DNA from: Adiantum capillus-veneris
Lineage: Eukaryota > Streptophyta > Polypodiopsida > Polypodiales > Pteridaceae
Length of the DNA stretch: 64,000 nt
Direction: 5' to 3'
Assembly: GCA_014529385.2 (NCBI GenBank)
Contig: CM043957.1
Coordinates: 84,404,881 to 84,468,880 of the forward strand
Shown here: positions 23,723 to 34,993 of the stretch, piece by piece
Numbering within the stretch: position 1 is the first letter of the stretch
Layout of the letters: each line of letters starts with the position of its first letter
Notes under the pieces: model-generated
Database searches by the model: none
What the model was told of the DNA's origin: nothing
What the model saw: the letters and a program-made list of their open reading frames with translations, nothing else
Translations under genes and position numbers: made by a program

Positions 23723-26321
23723 CGTGCGCGCGCGCGCACTTGCGCGCGTTACAAAGGGAGTGTATACATATGCGTGCACTCAAGTTCCTCTTTTCTTGTA
23801 GGCCTGTGTCTATCCAATGCAGTTTGCGATGTTGTCTGTGTGCTTGCTTATTTGCATGTCTGTGTGAGAACTTCTTAGACTTACTTTGTGGTTGGATAGA
23901 ACTAGAGTCTAGAACACGTGGCATACCTGAGATAGTGGACAAAAATAGGAACTTCGGATTACACCATGCTGAAACCCATCAAATGATGTGATTGCAACTG
24001 CATTATGAGCCATCTCACAGATTTTCCTAAGAACAGCCAGAACATGAGTCTCCAAATTTGGCCGATCTCTTCGTCTTGGCTCTGCACAAAGAAGACCCAG
24101 TTTTGCAAGTTCTTCAGCCTCTGGAAGGGGCCACTCTCCTGCCAGAGGGTCAAGAACTTCATGAATCCTGTGCTCTTCAATAGCTGCTTCCACCAAATTT
24201 ACCACACCAACTGGTTGTCTGCCTGTCAATATCTGGAGAATGACGATGCCTAGAGCAAATACGTCAGAATGAGGGCCAAAAGATCCTGTTCGTAGATACT
24301 CCGGGTCCATGTAGGCAAATGTACCAGCAGGCATTGTCTCTCTATAGACAGTATGGTCATAGGTCAAATCTTTAGGAATCCATCTTGCAAGACCAGCATC
24401 ACTTAGCTTGCTCACAAAACTCCCATCAAGCAGAATGTTTCCAGGTTTAAGATCACGATGGACAATAGGGTTGGGTGCAAGATTATGGAGAAAAACTAAA
24501 GCAATGGCGACTTCAAAGCAGATTCTGAATCGAACATACCAAGGGAGAGGAGGCATCCCATTTTTGCAGTTCAAACGATCCTCAAGGCTGCCATTTTCCA
24601 TATACTCATATACAATGCAGGCTCGTTCTTGACAGGCTCCAAGAAGCTCTACTATATGTGGGTGGCGAATATGACTCAGAACCTCCACCTGCAGAACAGA
24701 AGCGATGAAGAGAAGTTACCTCCACCTTCAGAACAGAAGCGATGAAGAAGTTGTATAATGGTGGCATGGTTAACCTTAGGCATACAAGAATATACCTAGA
24801 TGAATCCACATAAGCCCAGAGTCACGGTAGACTCACGGTAGTCATCCACAAGACAATACCACCATCAGCTCCATCATGCATAGTATTGACTAAATACTAA
24901 ACATCCCTACTAGCGTCGTCAGAGCCCTATAGTGGGTGTAGAACTAGGTGCTAATATATGCTCCCACACACACACGCACCTATCCACGTATTATTTGTGT
25001 TGACATATATGAAAGATCATAATATATACCTCATGCTGAAACTGCTGTCGGCCATCTTTCCCTGCTTGGCGAAGCACCTTGATAGCAACAGTCACATCAT
25101 TCAGTACACCCTTGTACACGCCACCATAACCACCTTCTCCCAGCTTCCCATCCTCGCAAAAATTGTTTGTGGCCGATTCAAGCTCTTCAAAGCCATATTC
25201 AATATATTCCCTTTGTGTTTTCCTCAGAAATTGCATCAAATCTTTCTTTGATTTCCAAGATCTCCTTTCAGCAAGTTTTCGCAATTCAACTTCCCTCACA
25301 AGTTCCCTCTTTAAATCTTCTACCTTGGTTAGTGCCTCTCTGCAGCTGCTTCTATCTATCGCTGCTTGCTGCTTTGCCATATCAACCTCTGCTCTCAAAG
25401 ACACTGCTTCTGCTTTAGCCACAGAAAGTGCTGTGACCAGTTCGTTGCATTTTTCCCTTTCCTCGATCACAGCTTGAAGAGATTTCTCCTCACTCAGTTT
25501 CAAAGCCACCTTAAGAGTAACGCATAAGTCATCTCTCACCTCTTTAATCAATGTAGCCTTTAACATTTCTAAATCATAATAATTTGTTATCCCATTTTTA
25601 GACTTAGGCAAATCCTCGTGATCAGCTAAGTCATTTAGCAGGTTCCCCTCATGGACAATAGAAGCATTACAAACAGGGGTAGGGGTCGTTTCAAGATATA
25701 ATGATGCTTCTGAGTGTGGATGATGCTGTTCAACACAGAGTTTCGCAAAGGGGCATGAAAGTTCCTTACCACTTAGAAGCCTAGAATTATTGATTTTTGT
25801 TGAGCCTGAACCTTCACTCAAAACTCCCTCAGCACTATGCAACACACTCCAAGCTAGGTTCTTACTCGAGTCTGAAGCTTGTTGAGCTCCTTGAAAATTC
25901 CAAGATACATCTAACTCTTCAGGCTTCAACTGTTGCTCGTTTAAAAGTGTTGTGTCCATTGCTTGTGAGCTGAAAGGCTTGCTTCGACAGTGTGCAGCAG
26001 TTGGTGAGTCACCCAGACCTGAACTAGAAAGCATTATTGAATCTCGGGATGCTGAACAAAGTTCTCTCAGTGCCAGCCTTTGATCCGAATCATTCGAAAG
26101 GGAGTGACTGGACTCAACTTCTTCTGTGCAAAATTCTTTATGCCCAGTGTTTAACTTGAGACCACTCTCTGTGCACAGAGTCCAGTATGGTAAGCTACAA
26201 TCTGTTCTTGCCGATGACATCAAGTAACCCAAGCTATTCTCTGACCCTATACTATGTGATCCAGCCTCAGATAATGTATCTGCTAAAGAAGGGGCAGATC
26301 TCTCTTTTCTTTTTTGCACAA

Positions 26322-26386
<65 letters not shown>

Positions 26387-29300
26387 GCACAAACAAACCC
26401 CAGGTCGCGCAGGGGACGACGCACAGCATAGGTGAGGCCAGGGCAACTCAAGCGAACAGTTAGGCTGCGCGCACCTGCACCTGGACTGGTCCCGGGTGAG
26501 CTAGAGGAGGTAGCGCACCTGCCTTGGGCAGCGAGGGCGAACGGGAGAGCAATACGCAGGTGGCCTGGAGGCACACGCAGTCAGCTCCTCTCTCTCTATC
26601 GCCTAAGGCTGTCTATCGTGAGCTTCATTGCGTAAGGCTGCCTATCGCCTATCACCTAAGGCTGCCATCGCGAGCTGTTGAGTTAGCCTATCGCCTAAGG
26701 CTGCCTATCGCGAGTTATTGAGTTAGCCTATCGCCTAAGACTGCCCATCTCTCTATCGCCTAAGGCTGCCGGTTGCTGCTCCTCCACGCGTGAGAAATTC
26801 CCCAAAAGGCGCGTCAGTTGCCAGAGTTTGGTTCACGCGCGCGTCAGTTGCTGCTGCTCCACGCGCGCGTCAGTTGCTGATCCTTCACACGTGCGTCAAC
26901 CTGAAGAGTCTTAATACGATCTCCATTCTCCATCAGCTTGTAGCAGGGGTCGCCACATTTGCGGGTCGGGTTCGATGGATCCGCCTACCGAAGGGGAAGG
27001 GCCGGGTGTAGATAGCTACACCACCCCAAAAAAAACAACAGCTACATTTAAGCGGAGAAACAGAGATACTGTACTATCACCAGGATCATTACGAGTGGGG
27101 AAAACGTCCAAGATACATGATGAACTAATGATGGAGAAGGTCCAAGTGATGCTCAAATCAGGGCTAAACTACCTGAGAGATGACATCAGGAAGGAAATGC
27201 ACGCGAGCGCTGAGAGCTACAGGAACTCCATGTCTGGAGACATGATGAGAGAACTAAGGAGAGAGATCCGGGGGATACAGAATGAGGAGATTCAGAGCTT
27301 GAAAACGGAATTACGAAACCTAATCAAGGCCGAAGTAAATGTAACAGAATGCGTTATGCAAAAGAAACTCGATGAGGCAGTAGCAAGTTTTGAAGCATGG
27401 AGAACAAATATGGAAAAACACATGGGGGAAAAGGATGCAATAATCGAGGAGCTAAAAGGAGAACTTGCGGCTTGCAAATCTGCAACTAAGGAGAAGGGAG
27501 ACGACCAACCTTCGGTGCTGAAGGAGCTCGAGGACATAAAGGATCAGATGAAAACTCTACGGGAAGGAGATGAACAAAAATCGAAAACGGCATCTTCATG
27601 GGCGGAACGTCTTGTGAAGACACAAGAAAAGGTTGATGAAGCAGAGAAATGGATTGAGGATGCGAAGAAAGGGAAGGCCCAGATGCTCGAGACCACACCT
27701 ACTTCTACCATTATTAATATGACCATTGAGGAAGAGCAGAAAAGGAAGACTCGGGCTCTGTATGTGCGGGTCACAGGAGTCAAAGACAGAGAATGTAGAT
27801 AAAGTAGTGAAGGAACTGCTACAACGCATGGGCATCACAGAGCCTACTCACACAAGTGCATGGAGAGTGGGCAAGAAAGGAATCGATGAGAAGGGAAACG
27901 TAAAGGATAGGGCACTTATTCTCCCATTCCCGAATATAGAAATAAGGAAAGAATTTCTACAGGAACTCCACTACTACAGATTATCAGGAAAGATGAGCAA
28001 GCAAGGTATATGTGGGTGAGAATGAGAGCCGAGATAGGTAGATTTCTATACATCACTATATGCTACTTCCCTTCGAGTACCTCAGTCTACTCCTCACCTA
28101 AAGGACAATCCCCTTTCTCCATATTGAATAATGATATATGGGAGTTCTCTAGAGATGGAGACATCGTTCTCTTAGGAAACTTTAATGCCAGAACGGCCAA
28201 CTCTCAAGCAGTGCTCAGAGAAGTGGATTTATCACAGAGAGGGCTTACTAGAAACTCACAGGATAAAGAACACACTGAATATGGGAGACATCTCATGGAG
28301 AGAAGTGATACACATCTCTGGAAGTGATACACATCTATGGAAGTATGTATACACTTCCCTATTCCAAGGATCGATGATATTCTCGACAAACTATAGGGAT
28401 CCTCTTGTTCTAGCAGAATATATTTGAAGAGTGGATATCATCATATCCGAATTGCTCTGGGGAATGTCTACAAGACAGCTTTCCGGACAACCTTTGGTTT
28501 GTACAAATATTTGGTTATTCCTTTTGGACTAATGAATGCTCCAGCAACATTCAATCGGATGATGGATAGAATTTTCACAGAGTATTGATCTTTTATGGGC
28601 ATTTTCTTTGACAACATTATAGTTTTCTCCCACAATGAAGCAGAGCACAGACATCATCTGCTACAAGTCTTTCAAGCATTGCAAAAGCATAGATTGGTTA
28701 TCAACGCAAGAAAAGTGAATTTTTCTTGCCCGAGATACATTTCTTGGGGCACATCGTCTCAGCAGAAGAAGTACAGATGGACCCGGCCAAAATTGAGACT
28801 ATTCGCGATTAGCTTGACTTAAAGAATGTTCATGAAGTTCGAAGCTTTTTGGGCTTGTGCTCTTATTACCGGCGGCTCATTCGAAAATTTGCAGAGATAG
28901 CCTCTCCTTTACATTTACTGACTCAGAAAGGAGTCCCTTTCACGTGGGGACCGACAGAGATTAAGGACAGTCATTGACAGATTTAGCAAGCAAGCTCACT
29001 TTATTCCGGTAAAGAAGACGGTCAAGTCTGATCATTAGGTGAGACTATTCATTTCATAGATTTTCAGGTTACATGGCATGCCTGAGTTGATAGTCTCAGA
29101 CAGAGATACCCGATTCACGAGTTTGTTTTGGGGGGGCAATCTGGGAGAACATTGGCACACGGTTGCAGTTCTCATCCTCATGCCACCCACAGACAGATGG
29201 GCAATCTAAAATAGGCAATTCAGTGGTTTTGGATTTATTGAAATCTTACATTTTTGATCAAAAGAATCATTGGGAAAAGTACTTGCCTTTGGTGGAATTT

Positions 29301-32300
29301 GCCTAAAACAACACAATTCACTCTTCGACGGGGGAGGCACCATTTGAGGTAATCGAAGGTGCTGAGAAGGTTTCTCCCTTTCTAAGCACCAAAGACAAAA
29401 ATTTTGAAGCCGATGAGTACACGAGGGATTTGGACATTGCTTTTGCAAAGGTTCGAGAGACTCTAGAGAAGTCTCAAGCACGGCATAAGAAGGCAACAAA
29501 TAAACATAGACGCGACTTGAAGTTGAAGGAAGATGATTGGGTCCTCTTACGCTTTGAGAAGGCACGCCTAAGGAAACGAAAGGGAAAGGAGCAGCTTTTT
29601 CCAATGGCCCTTTCCAAATTCAAGAAAAGATAAATAATGTATCCTTCAAACTAAAGTTGCCAAACACTTGGAAGATTCACAATGCTTTTCATGTGAGTCT
29701 CTTGAAACCTTTTAAGGGTGAGGTGCCAGTTGACAGGGAGCCTCGTGAGAAACCTCAAGTGAAAGAGAGCGAGGAGATACTCGTTCCAGAACAAATACTC
29801 GCTCACAAAGAAAGGAAAGTGAAAGGTGAAGTGATTCGGCGGTTCTTAGTGAAATTCAAGAACTACCCGACATTGGATGCGAAGTGCATGGAGGAGGAGG
29901 ACCTAGCAGATACTCCTCAGATATTGGAACTTTACCTTGAGGCTTTCAGTTTAGCTGCATCTATTCTGAAAGATCCCGCAGATCAACAGGGTTGACTCTG
30001 GTGCAGACGGGAAAGCAGAAGAGGGGAATTACTCCGCTCCTTTGTCACAGATTACCTAGATGGAATAAAGTCACTGATTTTCCTTTGGATTTCAAGGATA
30101 ACGATGTGCTGACAATATTTTGTTGTATGACTTTATGAATAAGGAAATTGGAAATGGGAGTTTCCGAAGTTGAATCTGATTGATATGTACTCTCTTATGT
30201 GATTTTGGACAACGATTAAAAATAAGGGAGAAAGTTCTACGTCCCCAGACATTCAGATGGGCACTTGCGCTATGTCGGAGAATGTGAACTGACCTTGCAT
30301 GTGAATGCACCCTTAGTTGAAGGGAGGTTAAGAAGGCGATTAAGAAGTCCTATAAATAGGACTGAGATCTCATTTGTAAGACATCTTGTGTGATCACCAC
30401 ACTGACTCTAGGCCCTTGGCAACTCTACCCACACCCCCTTGGAGTGGGCTTGGTGGTATGGGACACCAATAAAGGCTAGCCCGAGTTGCAGGCATGTAGG
30501 CTCACCGGTGAGCCCATATTGGCTCTATATGTGCGCTCTCTATGCTTATCTTCGTGTGAGTATGGCTTGTGTCATGTCATGCTTGCAAGATGGATCCGGC
30601 CAGGGACTAACAAGCAACATTTCCATCATTGACTTCATCAAAGCCTCCATTGAGTTGCGTGTCGAGCATGGTGGCGAGAAACGGTCCTCTTGGTGTAGGG
30701 ACTTCTCCTCCACCTTCAATCTCATCACCTTCATGCAAAGTATCCATTCAACTTTTGGTGATGACCATGCATTGAGTACTCGCGTACTTGGGTTCTTAGG
30801 GTACTTGGGGTACCTAGGTTCTTGGGGTACTTGGGGTTCTTGGTACTGGATCCTTGGTACTCCTTGCAATCTTGCTTAAGAATTCCTTTCTCTTATCCAA
30901 GCTCAACTCCTTCCTACGGCCCTTGGCGGCTTTGCGTTCACACCAAGGTTGCTTTGTCTTGCCGCAATGTGCAAGGTCCGCTCTTGATGAGTGGAAAAGA
31001 GGAACAAGGGGAGGCTGGACAGGCCCTTCTTTTCTGAGTTACCTGCCACTCTTCAAAAGCACAAATCAGAGAGATTGACACACCCAAGTGGTCTTGGGTT
31101 AAGCGTAATCTCAAGCAAGCAAATATAAAAATAAAAATTTATGTGGCTCTTTATGGCTTGATGGCCCCTAAGACTAGCAATGAAGACGGGAGCATGCCCG
31201 ATGTGCGATATCTGTAGGCAACAGGTATTAGTCTGGAGCAAGGACACAAAACTTCTTTGGTTCTTTGGGGTCTTCTCTTGAGTGATGATACCGAACACTT
31301 CCAAAGAGCTCTGATACCAATGTAATGTGCAACGGAAGTAAATTGTGGTGAATAACTCAAGATGAGTGTTTAGTGCATACTGAAGATTCCTTTTATTTCA
31401 TGAGAAAGGTGCAATAGACTAGACAGAGAATAGAAAGAGATACTTTGAATGAAGGTTATGTGAGTGCTAGAGAGAGAAAGAAGACTAACACCTGATGGAA
31501 GCCCTCTCCGAACGCCCCCCCTCTTGCTTTAGATTGCACAAATGCTAATACATTGATCCTAGATGTTGAGATGCTGATGGGATCTTGCGGTAGATGCTTG
31601 GATCTAAGGGCTGGAAATGCAAAACGCTAGGGTACTCGGCTTGGATCTACAACTTTGACGAGGCTAATGGCTGATCTGTTATGGCCGATGACGAGGGTGC
31701 TAATGATGATGAGGTAAATGGGCTGAAATCTGAAAACCGGGAGAGAGGGGGCCTCTACCCAGGTAGCAGAGGTGTTATTCAGTATCGTTTCTTCTTGTAT
31801 TTACATGTATAACATTTTTCTTTGAAATGCTATAGTCAGCTCAATTTTGGGTACCCATCACATATTTCCAATCTGTTTAAACTTTATTTTGCTCTTTGTC
31901 ACAAACACAACAGACAAATTTTCACTTCGGTCTTGTCTTTGTTTGTACTATCAAAGGTGTAAGTCTATTTTCTTACTTCTCTTCACCTTCTCGTCCTACT
32001 GTATTGGACAAACGAAAGAAGAAAGACCTACATCCTATAGTGGCAGGAATGAAAATATGCTCTCTATGTTTATAGTGATCTTCATCATATAAAGTTAGAA
32101 ATTACAACTACACTGAATAATGGTGAAGAGGGGACAACAACACTTGCCTTTTGTGCCATATAAAGAGACACTGCCATTGGTGCTTGGAAAAGAAGAGCTA
32201 CCAATAGATTGCAATGAATGGTCTGCATCCTTTACAGATGAAAGCCTTCCATTGCGTACCACCATTACAGCACAAAATCCTGGGACATTCTGAGCTACAA

Positions 32301-33952
32301 TCGCTGCAGTTTTTGAGCCCTTTAGAAGTCTGAAGTTTCAAACATCAGAAAGTTAGTCCTGCAAAAATCCGATCCTGAATTGTACATCTGGGGTATCAAA
32401 AATAAAGTAAATGTGTAGCTACATCTTAAAATACTTGATCTTACAGCCTGTTATCTAATCTATCCCAGGCAGAATTGACAAAGATGGAATTACATGTTTC
32501 ACCTATTCAAACAAACATTTAAAGTAAGACATGGTTGAGCTACCACAAGGAGGTATGGTTGTTTCAGGCCTCAAATGGACAGCCACCCCACTATTAGGAT
32601 ATGCCAGAAAGCAACAAAGCATATGGATCCCCCCCCCCCCCCCCCCAAAAAAAAAAAAAAAGAGGGGAGAGGGGACGGGTTAGGTTAGGGAGATTATATT
32701 GCAGTCTGGCAGGGGGAAGACGGTAGTTCCCTGAGCAGCTCATTAGACCTATACCCAAAACTCCACACAGTGGCCAGCAGATAAAAGTTTTTCTTCCTGG
32801 CTGCAATGTCAAAAATGTTGAAGAGCTTGACGACACTGAACATGTATCCATGATAATACGGTGTAGAGGGGAGAATAAGTGCACTGGACAGCCCTTACAC
32901 TATAACAATCCTCATCTCCCCGCCCCCACGCCGGTAAGTGGTCAATCCTAGGACCAAGCAATTGTCATCTTTCCAGTTCCATCCTCCAAAACAATGCCAC
33001 TTGGCCCTTCCTCCCCAGCAGCATTGTGAAAGTTGCTCCAGAGTGAGATACAAACGAGCTTTAGGCAATCACTTATCAACCCATCCACAGCAGTCAATCC
33101 TGTGTGCCAATCAATCTTCTAAGAGCTCATGGTGAACATGTCTGGCTATTCTAAGGTAGCTCATAAGCCCTGTTCAGTTGACTCTCAAACAGATCACACT
33201 TCTGAAGACATATGCACAGATTCTGACTTTCCATCTGCTTTTATTGGCTGTCCACACCTGCCTGAGCAGCCCTATTCCTTGTTTTGAGAGAGACCTTTCA
33301 ACTTATGGTCATTCAAGTAGATATGTTACAGTCTTTTATATTCTAAAGCCATCAATTGGTTTACGAAGTGACTTAATCTGTTTGTGTGCAAAAGACTAGA
33401 AAGGCATCCATAACTGCCTTTGTAGCGTCATGTGCACAAATAACGTTACCAAGCAAAACTCTCTACAAAAATTAAAAGTCACACCCCCCTTGTAGCATTT
33501 TGCAATAAAACTTAGAGCAAATGTAAACACAACCCTGTCATTGTGCACTGCAACTGATAGCAAGAGTAAACATAGCAATGACAAGACATAAGAGGTGAGA
33601 AGTCCAATGCCAGTACCTTTTTAGCTTGCTTTTTGATGAGGATCCAACAACAAGCTTTGAAATGCCAAGCTTAGAGACTTGCTCCACAACTGCCTGTTGA
33701 ATAGAAGAACTTTCCACGCAATTCACTTTCAGGTCCACCTGGAAAGCACCAGAATCACATACCTTGGTTGAGTTTCCACACAAAGCATTAAAAAGGAAAT
33801 GTACTAGATATATACATTCTGGCTCCCTTCCACCTTTTTTTTCTCGCATATCCTTTGATACTTCTGAAGCAACTTCTCAGTCACACGAAGTTGTTGCTGT
33901 TTGGCTTGTCTACGGCATTCTTCATTTGCTTGATTATATGGGAGATAGCCCA
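23042..33952 (-). CDS. U-box receptor-like cytoplasmic kinase (USP-kinase-U-box), 5' incomplete
   Basis: Six exons can be placed: 33952-33834, 33738-33617, 32329-32144, about 26308-25030, 24688-23927 and 23248-23042. All borders are GT-AG and the codon phases agree across every junction. The protein has the second half of a universal-stress-protein domain, a Ser-rich linker, a coiled coil, a protein kinase domain and a C-terminal U-box. This order is known only from plant U-box (PUB) kinases, which combine E3 ubiquitin ligase and kinase modules in the cytosol or at the plasma membrane. The exon with the start codon and the USP N-terminal strand was not found between 33953 and 40 kb. It may lie beyond the LINE at 34.8-40 kb, or be lost. 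Introns hold microsatellites and transposons. No lesion is seen in the placed exons. Confidence 0.9.
23654..23748. repeat. (GT)n(GC)n microsatellite in intron
   Basis: About 32 GT units followed by CG-rich alternating sequence, inside the intron between the kinase C-lobe and U-box exons. Confidence 0.95.
23927..24688 (-). CDS. U-box kinase exon: kinase C-lobe
   Basis: Acceptor TCTGCAG, donor GTATGC. Encodes VEVLSHIRHPHIVELLGAC, the catalytic HRDLKPGNILL loop (an RD kinase), SDAGLARW in place of the usual DFG (DxG is normal in this family), and the GTFAYMDPEYLRTGSFGPHS activation and P+1 segment. DVFALGIVILQILTGR follows, and the exon ends YFCPLSQ, the first residues of the U-box. Length 762, phase 0 at both ends. 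Confidence 0.92.
24682..24754. repeat. 37-bp tandem duplication over a splice acceptor
   Basis: The sense strand shows two near-identical units, each with CTTCTGTTCTG(C/A)AG followed by GTGGAGGT. The downstream unit contains the functional CAG acceptor; the upstream unit has AAG in its place. Confidence 0.85.
25030..26308 (-). CDS. U-box kinase exon: linker, coiled coil, kinase N-lobe
   Basis: The 3' border is firm (CATGAG then GTATAT). The 5' border is inferred: AG at 26310-26309 gives a matching phase, and an alternative AG at 26301-26300 also fits. The exon encodes a roughly 230-residue Ser-rich linker and a coiled coil from about 25540 to 25240 (EEKSLQAVIEEREKCNELVT, EALTKVEDLKRELVREVELR). 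FEELESATNNFCEDGKLGEGGYGGVYKG then leads into VAIKVL with the kinase glycine loop and ATP-binding Lys. A 56-bp (TC)n insertion lies just upstream of the acceptor. Confidence 0.85.
26327..26382. repeat. (TC)n flanked by 15-bp direct repeats
   Basis: A pure 56-bp TC run bounded by exact copies of TTTTGCACAAACAAA at 26312-26326 and 26383-26397. The structure is what a tail-only LINE insertion with a target duplication would leave. Confidence 0.85.
26595..26900 (+). repeat. degenerate tandem repeats, CGCCTAAGGCTGCC and GCGTCAGTTGCTG units
   Basis: About six copies of TATCGCCTAAGGCTGCC-like units from 26595 to 26775, then GCGCGTCAGTTGCTG units at about 26808, 26839 and 26865. They precede the LINE ORF1 start and probably form its 5' untranslated promoter region. 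Confidence 0.7.
26975..28330 (+). pseudogene. LINE 5' part: ORF1 coiled-coil protein and endonuclease fragment
   Basis: ATG at 26975 opens MDPPTEGEGPGVDSYTTPKK. A long charged coiled coil follows (residues about 50-240), then an RRM-like module RALYVRVTGVKD. A frameshift near 27790 moves the frame to NVDKVVKELLQRMGITEPTH and ALILPFPNIEIRKEFLQ up to about 28000. This is the build of L1-like ORF1 RNA-binding proteins. The next segment, ITICYFPSS...DGDIVLLGNFNARTAN at about 28045-28200, is the C-terminal half of an APE-type endonuclease of ORF2. The LINE stops at about 28340, where chromovirus sequence begins. It lies in the large intron of the U-box kinase, antisense to that gene. Confidence 0.75.
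28302..28339. repeat. 19-bp tandem duplication at LINE/chromovirus junction
   Basis: GAAGTGATACACATCTCTG is repeated immediately with one mismatch (A for C). Confidence 0.85.
28345..29995 (+). pseudogene. internally deleted Ty3/gypsy chromovirus pol fragment
   Basis: Begins in RT at [10 protein letters not shown] near 28355, continues [27 protein letters not shown] and [13 protein letters not shown], with FFDNIIVFSH in place of the FxDD catalytic box. At about 28970 the RNase H domain is missing, and the sequence jumps into integrase (DRFSKQAHFIPVKK, GMPELIVSDRDTRF). After several stops and shifts the integrase C-terminus is intact from 29640 (WKIHNAFHVSLLKPFKG). It ends with a chromodomain-like module ILVPEQILAHKERKVKGEVI then FLVKFKNYPTLDAK. 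It is a close relative of the element at 46194-51252. The catalytic Asp change and deletion make it inactive. Confidence 0.85.
30351..30359 (+). promoter_or_regulatory. TATA-box-like site, probable LTR promoter
   Basis: TATAAATAG about 355 bases after the chromovirus stop, where the U3 of a 3' LTR is expected. LTR borders could not be fixed because no second copy is present. Confidence 0.4.
30780..30865. repeat. GGGTACTTGG / GGTTCTTGG short tandem repeats
   Basis: Seven or more imperfect 9-10 bp units. On the minus strand the related leader at 55210-55260 shows only weak forms, so the array has expanded here. Confidence 0.75.
31308..31319 (-). promoter_or_regulatory. primer binding site, initiator-Met tRNA type
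   Basis: TGGTATCAGAGC on the minus strand, just inside the LTR whose left end is TG at 31321. Confidence 0.85.
31321..31770 (-). repeat. family-D LTR, 5' LTR of the leader fragment
   Basis: Ends in sense with TTCCG(T)TGCACATTACA, like the family-D ends at 54858 and 61982. CTTGCACAAATGCTAA near 31545 and GATGCTGATGGG near 31575 match 62210-62260. The outer border is approximate. Confidence 0.6.
31771..32143. other. intron sequence, no gene
   Basis: Intron of the U-box kinase with no recognisable element. Confidence 0.6.
32144..32329 (-). CDS. U-box kinase exon: USP end and Ser-rich linker
   Basis: Acceptor ACTTCAG, donor GTGTTG. Encodes RLLKGSKTAAIVAQNVPGF then CAVMVVRNGRLSSVKDA, the final strands of the USP domain, followed by a Ser-rich linker. 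Length 186; phase agrees with the preceding exon and leaves two A bases for the next. Confidence 0.82.
32629..32661. repeat. C18-A15 homopolymer pair
   Basis: Eighteen C followed immediately by fifteen A, inside an intron of the U-box kinase. Confidence 0.93.
33617..33738 (-). CDS. U-box kinase exon: USP nucleotide-binding strand
   Basis: Acceptor TTTCCAG, donor GTACTGG. Encodes VDLKVNCVESSSIQQAVVEQ then VSKLGISKLVVGSSSKSKLK, containing the LVVGSSSKS loop that corresponds to the USP glycine-rich site. Ends two bases into an Arg codon completed by the next exon. Confidence 0.85.
33834..33952 (-). CDS. U-box kinase exon: USP helix region
   Basis: Acceptor TTGGTGTAG precedes it and donor GTGGAA follows. 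It encodes GYLPYNQANEECRRQAKQQQ...LQKYQRICEKKK, the helix and linker of the USP domain seen in PUB kinases. Length 119, starting in the middle of a codon and ending in phase 0. Confidence 0.8.
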
Positions 33953-34829
33953 CTACACCAAACAAGAAACAAAAATCCATCAGATTACTAGGCAAACTCG
34001 TCTCCCAGAACTCCACATACGTCAAAGTAAAGTTAGCTTTGATAAAAATGGACTTCAAGTTATAATTTTAAAAAAATACATCGTGTATGCGTGCAATTCA
34101 CACAAGTGCTCATGGGATAAGTGAAGCAATTTGGAGATGGAATAACAAAATGGGAATCAAGACAAAACATCCATCACTAGTGAGAAAGTAAACATAAAGG
34201 CACATATTCATCATTAACAAGCACAATTCATATGTCTTGCACTGTCCGTGATCCTCGTTTTCAGACAGATTCATCACTAGTGGGTATGCTTGGCTCTCTC
34301 ATTAGACTCTATTTGGCTCTCCAATTAGTGTTTCCTACTCTCATGAGAGGACTCATCTCCTCAGGGCCTTAATTGTACTTTGTATTGTACATTGTTTCAT
34401 ACTCATCCCTTGGCAGATTCTATGGAAACTACAATTGTGCATCTCTACAAGGCTCCTACGACTAGATTGCCGACTACTTGAGTTCATGCATCAGGAAATA
34501 TGGATGCTTTTAACCCCACTTCTTCTCTTACATTCCTATGCAACTTTACTTAATCCAGTTTCTCAATGTTTCAAGCATTCTACCTCACACTCTCTATTAA
34601 ATTATAGAGATAGCCATTAAAATATGAAAGATTAACATCTTCGTTGCAACAATCACTTAACATATACAGAAGTCACCACAAAGTACCGTCAGCTCAATAC
34701 CCCCAAAAATGCCACACACACAATCAATTGAATCTATTCACAATCCTTGTTGATGTGTTGGCAAGAGATTGAGTGGCTCTCCCCTATGCAACAAGCGCTA
34801 CATCAAACTCCAACCACTGGCCAACACAC
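33953..34829. other. presumed intron or 5' flank of the kinase gene
   Basis: I searched the minus strand for the missing USP N-terminal motif (VAVAVDGS..S..AL.W-like) and did not find it. No other gene seen. Confidence 0.5.
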
Positions 34830-34993
34830 TTTTTTTTTTGTAAATCTGCTTTGATTAATTTACAAGTGGGAAACCTCAAAGCGAGGAAAACCCACGAAAA
34901 GAAAGGGATACAAAAGACAGAGCACTATGAGGCTCCGAAGGCTAGAAACAGTCAAAGTAAATCCTATAGGCATCAAGAGTGATGTCTCCAGCT

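Larger units (their letters stand above)
30546..31319 (-). mobile_element. 5' leader of a family-D (gag-only type) retroelement
   Basis: Minus strand, downstream of a primer site. It matches the leader of the element at 53800-59264: TTGGTATCAGAGCT, then TTGGAAGTGTTC, a GGCCTGTCCAGCCTCCCCTTG-like stretch, and the peptide AWSSPKVEWILCMKVM at about 30785-30735 against AWSSPEAGWILHIQVM near 55285-55325. It is interrupted before any gag core. It sits in the large intron of the U-box kinase. Confidence 0.7.

Noticed and set aside
23570-23942. Open frames of 67-118 codons on both strands
   Set aside because: Created by the (GT)n tract inside a kinase intron.
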